This document shows positions 31,843 through 39,382 of a DNA stretch of 64,000 nucleotides, piece after piece. The notes under the pieces were generated by a model. That model ran no database searches, was not told where the DNA came from, and saw only the letters and a list, made by a program, of their open reading frames with translations. The stretch comes from an uncultured Bacilli bacterium (GTDB lineage Bacteria > Bacillota_I > Bacilli_A > RF39 > UBA660), in NCBI GenBank assembly GCA_944363635.1, contig CALVUP010000005.1:1-64000 (forward strand), given 5' to 3'. Made by a program: the position numbers and the translations under genes. How positions within the stretch are numbered: the first letter of the stretch is position 1; every line of letters starts with the position of its first letter.

Positions 31843-34522
31843 TTCCTAAATTCTCTTTAATATCTTTTAAAACCTCATCCAAGGAAGAAATATCTTTTCC
31901 TCCTCCTTGAGCAAATTTATCTGATCCGCCACCATTTCCATCACAACGCATAGATGCTTGTTTTACTAAATAACCAGCATTAACTTTACATGTGCTTCTA
32001 CAAACAAAGTTTACATTCTTTTCTTTTACATTGGCAAAAAAGACAATTCCATCCTTTAACTCATTTATTAAAGCATCTACGACTTCTTTAAGTACATCAT
32101 TATCAAAATCATTTATTTTCATAACAATGGCATTTATACCATGAATCACTTCTTTGTGATCTAAGAATTTCGATAAATCTTGTAGGGCCAATTGTTGTTT
32201 TTTCGTCAAATATTCTTTTTCTAATTTTTTTAGTTCACTGGTCACATATTCATATTCATTTCGATTAAATAGAATATCTTTATAACTAAGTGGAGCTGAA
32301 TTATCAATATCTACATCAAACGTTAATTGAATATGATCCTTTTTCGCTAGAGCAATTGTCTTTTTTGCTTTCATTAATGCTTTGATCATACCATCGTTAT
32401 ATTTCTTAATCGCACGTAACATAGCATCTTCGATTTTATCATTGGTTACCGCTTCAATACGAAATACATTTGCTCCTTTATTTTCTAATGAAACAATTGC
32501 GAATCGTTTAATATCTTTGGTATTTTTGGTATGGGTCCCTCCACAAAGCTCAATCGAATTTCCGATTGTGACTACACGCACAATATCTTTATATTTCTCA
32601 CTAAATAAGGCCATCGCACCCAGTTTTTTTGCATCTTCCAAAGGCATCTCTTGTGTCAATGGCGTAATTGCTTCATTGATAATTTCATTTACTCGATCTT
32701 CTACTTTTATAATTGTATCTTCACTAATTTTAGATGCATAAGTAAAATCAAATCTTAAATATTCATCGGTTACCTTAGATCCAGCTTGATGTACTTTGGT
32801 TCCTAATATTTCTTGTAAAGCCCTTTGCAAAATGTGGACACAACTATGGTTGTTTTCAATATTTTTTCTTCTTTCAACATCAAGTTGTAAAAGGCAATCT
32901 TCGTTTAGTTTCATGGTTCCAGATAATACTTTTACTTTATGAAGATTTTGACCGTTTGGTCCTTTCATAACATCTAAAACACGGGCCTTAAATGTTTTAC
33001 CAATAATCATTCCTGTATCACTAATCTGACCACCAGCCTCAGCATAAAAACAAGTTTTTTTAAAAACCGTTAAACCTTCCTTATCTAGTTCCCTAACCTC
33101 TTTACCATCTTTAAATAATCCTATTATATTGCTTTTTACTTCATAAACATCATAAATAAATTTGCTTTCTTTTGTAAAATTCATTAGGTCTTCATTTTGG
33201 GCATGCATCATGCTTTCTGTTTTGCGACTATTTTTCGCTTGTGCTCTTTGTTCTTCCATATATTTATCAAATTCCTCTTTATCAACTGTGAAACCATTTT
33301 CTTTTAATGTTTCTAAAGTTAATTCAAAAGGGAAACCATAGGTATCATACAATTTAAAAGCATCATGTCCACTGATGGTGTGATCGTTCGAATTTTGCAT
33401 TAATTCTTGTAATTTTTTTTCTCCAGCATCTAATGTTTTTCGAAATAACTCTTCTTCTTGCAAGATAAGTGCTTGCACTTCAGCTTTATGTTCTAAAAGC
33501 TCTGGATAAGCGTCACACATCACTTCACATACAGAAGATACGAGTTTATACATAAATGGTTCATTGATTCCTAATTTTTTTCCAAAGCGAACACTTCTAC
33601 GTAAAAGTCTTCGAAGTACATAACCACGTCCTACATTTTCAAACATAGCTCCGTCTGAAAGAGCAAAAGTTAAAGCACGGATATGATCAGCAATTACTTT
33701 AAACGCCATTTCTCCGTTGTATAATACACCAGATATTTCTTCAATTTGATTAATAATTGGCGTAAATAAATCGGTATCAAAGTTTGAATCTACATTTTGA
33801 AATATACAGCACCATCTTTCAAGACCAGCACCAGTATCAATATTTTTATTTGGAAGTTCTGGATAATCTTTACGATTCATACCTTCTTTTGAGTTGTACT
33901 GACTAAAAACATTATTCCAAATCTCTACATATCGTTCATTATCTTCTCCAGCCATAAATTTTTCTAAGGCATCATGATTTGGATCGTAAGCTTCTCCACG
34001 ATCATAAAAAATCTCTGAATCAGGTCCACATGGTCCTTCCCCGATTTCCCAAAAATTATCTTCTAATTTTGCAATGTGCGTCGGATCAATACCAACGCTT
34101 ACCCATTTATCAAAAGCTTCCTTATCATCCGGATAAACTGTAATATATAGTTTTTCTTTTGGAATTGCAAAATATTCTTCACTTGTTAATAGTTCATACG
34201 CAAATTCAATTGCTTCATTTCGAAAATAATCTCCTACTGAGAAATTTCCCATCATTTCAAAAAAAGTCTGATGTCTTTTAGTCACTCCAACATTTTCAAT
34301 ATCATTCGTACGAATACATTTTTGAATGCTTGTTAGTCGTTTGTTTTCAGGAATTAAAGATCCATCAAAATATTTTTTTAAAGGAGTTACTCCGGCATTA
34401 ATCCATAACAAACTATCATCATCAATTGGAATTAAAGGTGCACTTTTAATAACTAAATGGTTTTTACTTTGAAAGAACTTTAACCAAGTTTGTCTAATCT
34501 CATTACTTGTCATTCTTCTCAT
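31835..34522 (-). CDS. alaS: Alanyl-tRNA synthetase
   Basis: 895 residues. Class II aminoacylation domain (RQTWLKFFQSKNHLV, NAGVTPLKKYFDG, TNDIENVGVTKRHQTFFEMM), editing domain with HxxxH (NHSCVHILQRAL) and the C-x-x-x-H zinc/editing part (LCGGTHTKNTKDIK), then the C-Ala domain (RCDGNGGGSDKFAQGGGKD). Start at 34522 (MRRMTSNE) is preferred because GAGGT lies nine bases upstream; 34513 is possible. The start overlaps the kinase gene end. Expression is predicted to follow the upstream Ala T-box. Confidence 0.96.
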   Translation of the reverse strand: MRRMTSNEIRQTWLKFFQSKNHLVIKSAPLIPIDDDSLLWINAGVTPLKKYFDGSLIPENKRLTSIQKCIRTNDIENVGVTKRHQTFFEMMGNFSVGDYFRNEAIEFAYELLTSEEYFAIPKEKLYITVYPDDKEAFDKWVSVGIDPTHIAKLEDNFWEIGEGPCGPDSEIFYDRGEAYDPNHDALEKFMAGEDNERYVEIWNNVFSQYNSKEGMNRKDYPELPNKNIDTGAGLERWCCIFQNVDSNFDTDLFTPIINQIEEISGVLYNGEMAFKVIADHIRALTFALSDGAMFENVGRGYVLRRLLRRSVRFGKKLGINEPFMYKLVSSVCEVMCDAYPELLEHKAEVQALILQEEELFRKTLDAGEKKLQELMQNSNDHTISGHDAFKLYDTYGFPFELTLETLKENGFTVDKEEFDKYMEEQRAQAKNSRKTESMMHAQNEDLMNFTKESKFIYDVYEVKSNIIGLFKDGKEVRELDKEGLTVFKKTCFYAEAGGQISDTGMIIGKTFKARVLDVMKGPNGQNLHKVKVLSGTMKLNEDCLLQLDVERRKNIENNHSCVHILQRALQEILGTKVHQAGSKVTDEYLRFDFTYASKISEDTIIKVEDRVNEIINEAITPLTQEMPLEDAKKLGAMALFSEKYKDIVRVVTIGNSIELCGGTHTKNTKDIKRFAIVSLENKGANVFRIEAVTNDKIEDAMLRAIKKYNDGMIKALMKAKKTIALAKKDHIQLTFDVDIDNSAPLSYKDILFNRNEYEYVTSELKKLEKEYLTKKQQLALQDLSKFLDHKEVIHGINAIVMKINDFDNDVLKEVVDALINELKDGIVFFANVKEKNVNFVCRSTCKVNAGYLVKQASMRCDGNGGGSDKFAQGGGKDISSLDEVLKDIKENLGNE

Positions 34523-35057
34523 TCTTATCAACCTCTTTTACAAATTTTTTTACTTTTTTCTCAAGACCTTCTAATGTGGTATCATTGATGATTTCATAAT
34601 CATATCGATTATAATCATCAATCAACACCTCTGTCATATGTTCTTTTTGTTTTTTTGTTAGATGAGATACATAGCCTGGACGTGTTACATGAAGCGCTAT
34701 AGCGTTTTTATATTTCTTTTTAATGCTATCAAATTCGAGTGGGAGACGAACGTCACTAATGGTGATCACATCAAAATAGCGTGAATACACATCAATGTCT
34801 TGTAAAATACGATTGATAAAAAACATTTCATCGATTTGTTTACGAATAACTTCTGTACCCAATTCTTGCAATAATTCTCTAGGTTTTGTTTCATTATCAC
34901 CATCCCATTTTGCAATTTGTTTAGCATACATTTTGATATAATAAGCGATTTGAATGTTGACAACATCTAATCCTTTTTCTCTATAGATCGTATCAATCAT
35001 CTCTGCTGTAGTATCTTTTCCACTATTTGCTTTTCCTCCAATTAATATTAATTTCAT
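34503..35057 (-). CDS. P-loop (deoxy)nucleoside monophosphate kinase-like protein
   Basis: 184 residues. Walker A GGKANSGKDTTAEM near the N-terminus; later segments ITISDVRLPLEFDSIKKKY and ALHVTRPGYVSHL resemble the dNMP kinase/dephospho-CoA-kinase-like P-loop group. A lid-like helix follows. The likely reaction is phosphate transfer from ATP to a small nucleotide, but the acceptor cannot be read. Start at 35057 follows AAAGGAGG. It is the first gene after the Ala T-box and overlaps alaS, so a nucleotide kinase is placed under alanine-starvation control. Confidence 0.72.
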   Translation of the reverse strand: MKLILIGGKANSGKDTTAEMIDTIYREKGLDVVNIQIAYYIKMYAKQIAKWDGDNETKPRELLQELGTEVIRKQIDEMFFINRILQDIDVYSRYFDVITISDVRLPLEFDSIKKKYKNAIALHVTRPGYVSHLTKKQKEHMTEVLIDDYNRYDYEIINDTTLEGLEKKVKKFVKEVDKNEKNDK

Positions 35058-35077
35058 ATAAATCCTCCTTTTATAAA

Positions 35078-35250
35078 ATAAAAAAACCAAGCATAGGAGT
35101 GAAAAACACGGTACCATCCTACTTTGGTCTTAATTTTTCTAACGACTTTGCCGATTTACTCAAAGGGTAGCCTTCATAAAGATAAAGATTAGTTTCCATC
35201 CACCACTAATTTTCTATAACAATATTCTTTATTACTCGTCCTTGTCTACG
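35078..35250 (-). promoter_or_regulatory. T-box leader, alanine specifier GCT
   Basis: Minus-strand leader. The T-box sequence AGGATGGTACCGTG is at 35120-35107, with terminator arms ACCAA/TTGGT and a run of Ts at 35086-35081. Stem I base CAAGG (35244-35240) can pair with CCTTTG (35166-35161), and directly above lies GCT (35171-35169), an Ala codon in the specifier position. It controls the kinase-alaS-holA operon. Confidence 0.82.
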
Positions 35251-35324
35251 TAAATAAATATTACATATTTATGATAACAAAAATAATAATTTTTTACAAC
35301 AAAAATTAATTTTTTTATAAAAAA

Positions 35325-35350
35325 AAAGATAATCTTCTGATTATCTTATT
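35325..35350 (-). terminator. Terminator after tsf
   Basis: AAGATAATC pairs with GATTATCTT around AGAA, followed by TTTTTTT on the minus strand. It separates tsf from the alanine T-box transcript. Confidence 0.85.
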
Positions 35351-36221
35351 TATTATTGATTTGATTCATAACTTCTTCAGCAAAGTTTTCTTCTCTCTTT
35401 TCAAGTCCTTCTCCAACTTCATATCGTACATATGAAATAAGAGTTGAATTGTTGTTCTTTAAAAATTGTTCTACACTTACTTTGCTTTCTTTAATAAATT
35501 CTTGTTCCAATAAACAATTTTCTTTATAGAATTTATTGATTCGTCCAGCCACCATTTTTTCAGCAATTTCAGCAGGTTTTCCTTCATTCATTACTTGCTC
35601 TTTAATTACTTTTTGTTCATGTTCTAAAGTTGCTTGATCTACATCTTCTCTACTTTGACATAATGGACGCATAGCGGCAATATGCATAGCAACATCTTTG
35701 GCAACTTCTTCGTTTGTTCCTTTCACTTTGGTAATAACACCAATTCGACCACCCATATGAGAATAAGCACCAAAAACTTCATCATCTGTCTTCGTTATTT
35801 TTTCAAATCTTCTAAAGCTAATTTTTTCTCCGATTTTTGCAACTAAAGCAATTAATTTATCATTGATAGTTTCATCATCTACTTTTATTTGTAAAACATC
35901 TTCAAGAGTTGTTTTATCATTTTTTACAATTGTATTTGCAAGCATATCTACAAAATCAGTAAATTCTTTATTTTTTGCTACAAAATCCGTCTCTGAATTT
36001 ACTTCTACAATAACAGCATCGTTACCATCAACGACAATTTTTGTGATTCCCTCAGCAGCAATACGGCTTTCTTTCTTTTCGGCTTTTGAAATTCCTTTTT
36101 CACGAAGCCAGTCAATAGCAGCATCCATGTTTCCGTTTGTCTCTTGTAATGCTTTTTTGCAGTCCATCATACCGGCTCCAGTTCTTTCTCTTAACTCTTT
36201 TACATCACTAGCACTAAACAT
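35346..36221 (-). CDS. tsf: Elongation factor Ts
   Basis: 291 residues. EF-Ts recycles EF-Tu by releasing GDP. The N-terminal UBA-like domain (SASDVKELRERTGAGMMDCK, KALQETNGNMDAAIDWLREK) and the core with EVNSETDFVAKNKEF, HIAAMRPL and KFYKENCLLEQEFIK are canonical. It follows rpsB by 14 bases, the conserved pairing, and ends the unit at the terminator. Confidence 0.97.
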   Translation of the reverse strand: MFSASDVKELRERTGAGMMDCKKALQETNGNMDAAIDWLREKGISKAEKKESRIAAEGITKIVVDGNDAVIVEVNSETDFVAKNKEFTDFVDMLANTIVKNDKTTLEDVLQIKVDDETINDKLIALVAKIGEKISFRRFEKITKTDDEVFGAYSHMGGRIGVITKVKGTNEEVAKDVAMHIAAMRPLCQSREDVDQATLEHEQKVIKEQVMNEGKPAEIAEKMVAGRINKFYKENCLLEQEFIKESKVSVEQFLKNNNSTLISYVRYEVGEGLEKREENFAEEVMNQINNK

Positions 36222-36235
36222 ATAACATCCTCCTA

Positions 36236-37198
36236 TTATTTTAAAGCTGAAATAATTTCATCTTTCTTCATTTTTGAATATCCTTTTAATCCTTTTTCTT
36301 TAGCCATAGCTTTTAATTCTGTTAAAGTCATGCTGTCTAAATCTTTGGCTTCTTCTTTCACTTCTTCCTTGGTTTCTTCTTTAACTTCCACTAAAGTTTC
36401 TTTTACTTCTTCAACCGTTTCTTTCTTTTCTTCTACTTTTTCTTCTTTTACAGATTCTTTTTTGGCTTTTTTAGAAGCTTTTGCTTTATCTTCTTCACTT
36501 ACATAATCAATTACTTCTTTACCAGTGGCTTCTGCAATCGCATTGGTTAATACTCCTAAAATTAATTTTACAGAACGAACTGCATCATCATTACCAGGAA
36601 TAACATAATCAACCATATCAGGATCACAGTTTGTATCTACAATACCAAATACAGGAATATGTAATTTGTGTGCTTCTTTAATCGCGATTTCTTCTTTCTT
36701 TGGATCTACGATAATTAACGCATTTGGAGTTTTTTTCATGTTACGAATTCCTCTTAAATTTTTGTTTAATTTTTCGTATTCCTTTTTGATACCAATAACT
36801 TCTTTTTTAGGTAAAATATCGAAAGTTCCATCTTCTTCCATTTTTTCGATTTCTTCTAATCTTCTTACTCTCGATTTAATCGTTTTGAAATTGGTTAAAG
36901 TTCCTCCTAACCATCTTTCATTTACAAAATACATATCTGTTCTTTTTGCACATTCTTCAGCAGCCTCTTGTGCTTGCTTTTTCGTACCTACAAATAAGAA
37001 CTTTCCATCGTTTTCTGCAATTTTTTTAATTACATTGTAAGCTTCTTCAATTTGTTTTTCTGTTTTTTGTAAATCAATAATATAAATGTCCTCTCTTGTT
37101 GTATAGATGTATTCCTTCATCTTAGGATTCCATCTTCTTTTTTGGTGTCCAAAATGTACACCGGCTTCTAATAAATAATTCATTGAAACTACTGTCAT
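36236..37198 (-). CDS. rpsB: Ribosomal protein S2 with appended C-terminal SAP/Rho-N-like module
   Basis: 320 residues; ordinary S2 has about 230-260. The core is canonical ([69 protein letters not shown]). After residue about 235 comes a long charged Lys/Glu segment ([16 protein letters not shown]), then [35 protein letters not shown] at the end. That last 36-residue unit is nearly the same as the end of L20 in the next operon. Start at 37198 follows AAGGAG. Confidence 0.95.
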   Translation of the reverse strand: MTVVSMNYLLEAGVHFGHQKRRWNPKMKEYIYTTREDIYIIDLQKTEKQIEEAYNVIKKIAENDGKFLFVGTKKQAQEAAEECAKRTDMYFVNERWLGGTLTNFKTIKSRVRRLEEIEKMEEDGTFDILPKKEVIGIKKEYEKLNKNLRGIRNMKKTPNALIIVDPKKEEIAIKEAHKLHIPVFGIVDTNCDPDMVDYVIPGNDDAVRSVKLILGVLTNAIAEATGKEVIDYVSEEDKAKASKKAKKESVKEEKVEEKKETVEEVKETLVEVKEETKEEVKEEAKDLDSMTLTELKAMAKEKGLKGYSKMKKDEIISALK

Positions 37199-37237
37199 AA
37201 TTTTATTCTCCTTTTCGTTTTTTCTTCTACTAATTTC

Positions 37238-37271
37238 TAATATACCACCCAATAGGCACGAAGGTATATTA
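37238..37271 (-). promoter_or_regulatory. Leader hairpin upstream of rpsB
   Basis: On the minus strand TAATATACC pairs with GGTATATTA, with an asymmetric internal loop and inner CC/GG pairs. It lies between rplT and rpsB, 40 bases before the rpsB start, without a T-run. It may be an S2 binding site for autoregulation or an mRNA processing hairpin; this is inference from its position. Confidence 0.4.
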
Positions 37272-37285
37272 ATTCATTAATATGT

Positions 37286-37819
37286 TTATTTTAAAGCATC
37301 AAGTAATTCTGCTTTTTTCATACTTGAATATCCTGTGATATTCTTTTCTTTTGCCATTGCTTTTAATTCTGCTAAAGTTAAACTAGATAAATCTTTTGCT
37401 TCTTTTTTAACTTCTACTTTCTTTTCTTTGCTCACTGGTTTTGCTTCTTGTTTTGTTACTTTTCCATCTAAACCATCTTTTGCAACTTTAACGATATCAG
37501 CAAAAACTTGTGGTTCGCTAATTGCAATTTCACTTAACATTTTTCTGTTGATTTCTACACCAGCTTTGTTAAGTCCTGCAATGAATTTAGAATAACTAAT
37601 TCCGTTTTCTCTACAAGCTGCATTAATTCTTGTAATCCATAATTTTCTGAATTCTCTTTTTTTCTGTCTTCTATCTCTATAAGCGTATTGACCAGAATGC
37701 ATCAATTGTTCTTTTGCAGTTTTATATAATCTATGTTTGCTTCCAAAATATCCTTTGGCTGCTTTTAACACTTTTTTATGACGTGCTTTTGTTGTTGCAC
37801 CATTTTTAACTCTTGCCAT
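37286..37819 (-). CDS. rplT: Ribosomal protein L20 with appended C-terminal SAP/Rho-N-like module
   Basis: 177 residues; normal L20 is about 118. The core is canonical: [51 protein letters not shown]. After residue about 118 a basic linker leads to [35 protein letters not shown]. This closely matches the C-terminal end of S2. L20 also represses its own operon in Bacillus through the infC leader. It overlaps nothing and follows rpmI by 12 bases. Confidence 0.96.
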   Translation of the reverse strand: MARVKNGATTKARHKKVLKAAKGYFGSKHRLYKTAKEQLMHSGQYAYRDRRQKKREFRKLWITRINAACRENGISYSKFIAGLNKAGVEINRKMLSEIAISEPQVFADIVKVAKDGLDGKVTKQEAKPVSKEKKVEVKKEAKDLSSLTLAELKAMAKEKNITGYSSMKKAELLDALK

Positions 37820-37831
37820 TTTCTACTCCTC

Positions 37832-38029
37832 CTATATCTTCTTTAATACATTTTTAAATCTCTTTAAGTCTGCTTGACTCAAAGCATTTGATGATCTTTT
37901 TTTACGATTGATCTTAGTACTTTTCTTACCTAAGTTATGTCCAAATCCTGGATGTTTAATACTAATTGTACCACTTTTTCTTATCTTTAATTTTTTATTT
38001 AATCCACTATGTGATTTAATTTTTGGCAT
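37832..38029 (-). CDS. rpmI: Ribosomal protein L35
   Basis: 65 residues, the normal length. KIKSHSGLNKKLKIRKSGTI and the end QADLKRFKNVL are typical of L35 in the large subunit. It lies between infC (18 bases) and rplT (12 bases), the universal infC-rpmI-rplT order. Confidence 0.96.
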   Translation of the reverse strand: MPKIKSHSGLNKKLKIRKSGTISIKHPGFGHNLGKKSTKINRKKRSSNALSQADLKRFKNVLKKI

Positions 38030-38047
38030 ATGACTTCCTCCTTATTT

Positions 38048-38578
38048 CTATTTCTCTTTTTTAGGTATTAATAACATTGTCATTGATCGTCCATCTAGTT
38101 TGGCTTTTTGTTCTATTGTTGAAATATCTTCAAGACGAGCTGCAAATTTTTCTAGAACTTCTTTTCCTAAATCCGTATGAGCCATTTGTCTTCCTTTAAA
38201 ACGAATTGATAATTTAATTCGATCTCCTTTAAGTAAGTATTTTGTTACATTTTTAAGTTTTGTTTCAAAATCCCCTACATCAATAACGGGAGATAAACGA
38301 AATTCTTTTAATTCTGACTTATTGGCTCTTTGTTTTTTGCTAGCCTCTTTTTCTTTCTTTTGCTTTTCATAACGATATTTGTTGTAATCCATGATTTTAG
38401 CAACAGGTGGATTTCCATTTGGATTCAAAAGGACTAAATCAAGTCCGGCATAGCTTGCTAATGTTAAAGCGTCTTCAATTGATTTTACTCCTGCTTGTTC
38501 TCCATTTGGACCAATGACAAGTACTGGACTCACTTTAATTTGATTATTAACTAACAAATTATGTTTTGAGTTTCCGAT
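38048..38578 (-). CDS. infC: Translation initiation factor IF-3, non-AUG start
   Basis: About 176 residues. IF-3 prevents premature subunit joining and checks start codons. N-domain NNQIKVSPVLVIGPNGEQAG and C-domain KIMDYNKYRYEKQKKEKEAS, DRIKLSIRFKGRQMAHTDLG are canonical. The only strong ribosome site (GGAGGT, 38590-38585) is seven bases before ATC at 38578 and four before ATT at 38581; no AUG, GUG or UUG is at proper spacing (a TTG at 38557 has no site and would cut the N-terminus). Rare AUU/AUC-type starts in infC are known and let IF-3 repress itself. Confidence 0.94.
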   Translation of the reverse strand: MGNSKHNLLVNNQIKVSPVLVIGPNGEQAGVKSIEDALTLASYAGLDLVLLNPNGNPPVAKIMDYNKYRYEKQKKEKEASKKQRANKSELKEFRLSPVIDVGDFETKLKNVTKYLLKGDRIKLSIRFKGRQMAHTDLGKEVLEKFAARLEDISTIEQKAKLDGRSMTMLLIPKKEK

Positions 38579-38589
38579 AATTACACCTC

Positions 38590-38722
38590 CATAAAATGTA
38601 AAAAAGCGAATACAATGTATCCACTTTTTTACGTTCGAATAATTAGCATTTCCAAGCCTTTGAACCTATCACCCTTAGCGATCAGGTGGATGTGGATACA
38701 TCTCTTTCCTTCTTCATTTCTC
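38590..38722 (-). promoter_or_regulatory. L20-type leader of infC-rpmI-rplT
   Basis: A 130-base structured leader. GTATCCAC (about 38698) can pair with GTGGATAC (about 38628), and the latter also belongs to a terminator-like hairpin with arms GTAAAAAAG/CTTTTTTAC just before infC. In Bacillus, L20 binds such a leader that mimics its 23S site and causes termination. The position and the alternative pairings fit; exact fold needs covariance analysis. Confidence 0.65.
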
Positions 38723-38726
38723 TTAA

Positions 38727-38755
38727 ATTATACTAATATATATGAAAAAAGTCAA
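38727..38755 (-). promoter_or_regulatory. Promoter of infC-rpmI-rplT
   Basis: Minus strand TTGACT (38755-38750), 17-base spacer, TATAAT (38732-38727), placing the start near 38720 at the beginning of the structured leader. Confidence 0.75.
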
Positions 38756-38758
38756 CAA

Positions 38759-39319
38759 TTATTTTCTTTTTTCTTGAATTTTTATTTTCTTTTTTTCTAA
38801 TTGATTTCTATGCTTTGTATTTCTTTTGGCTTTTTCTTCTTGCCCTTTAGAAAATATGGCTGTGGGACTTGCTAAAGGTTCAATAGTATAAATACTTAGA
38901 AACTGATTAAAAAATCTCTTTTTGTCGTTTTCTTCTATGGCATCAGTTTGCTCCTGATACATGTATTGATCCATTTTTTGTAAAAGAATAGAAAATGGAT
39001 AGAGTTGAAAATCATAACCACCAAATTTTCCCGTCTGTTTTTTTATTAAGATCTTAATCATTTCGGGATAAAAATGAAGTATTCCTGCATTAATATGATA
39101 ACCAGTATCATCTAAAACCAATCCATGAATTGTCCTTTCATCAGCACCAGTAAAATCTTTTATTGGATTAGTAGGGTCTGAAAAATCAAATTCTTTTCTT
39201 ACTTCATATTTACGAATGGATTTGGTTAAAAATTTTTCCATTTGCTCGGTATCATAGCTTACTTGATAAGATTGTATTTTTTTATCTTCATAAAAAAGTA
39301 GTCTTTCAGTGTGTATCAT
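38759..39319 (-). CDS. Unknown soluble protein
   Basis: 186 residues, not recognised. Begins MIHTERLLFYEDKKIQSYQV; no signal peptide or membrane helix. The middle has VLDDTGYHINAGILHFYPEM and FGGYDFQLYPFSILLQKMDQ; the last 25 residues are strongly basic (KAKRNTKHRNQLEKKKIKI), suggesting nucleic-acid or ribosome contact, though this is only a composition argument. Start at 39319 follows GAGGGG. It lies alone between infC and topA. Confidence 0.65.
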   Translation of the reverse strand: MIHTERLLFYEDKKIQSYQVSYDTEQMEKFLTKSIRKYEVRKEFDFSDPTNPIKDFTGADERTIHGLVLDDTGYHINAGILHFYPEMIKILIKKQTGKFGGYDFQLYPFSILLQKMDQYMYQEQTDAIEENDKKRFFNQFLSIYTIEPLASPTAIFSKGQEEKAKRNTKHRNQLEKKKIKIQEKRK

Positions 39320-39382
39320 ACAAATCCCCTCTTTCAATGAGATGTATTATACCACAAAGACCGCATTTTATCAATCTGAATG

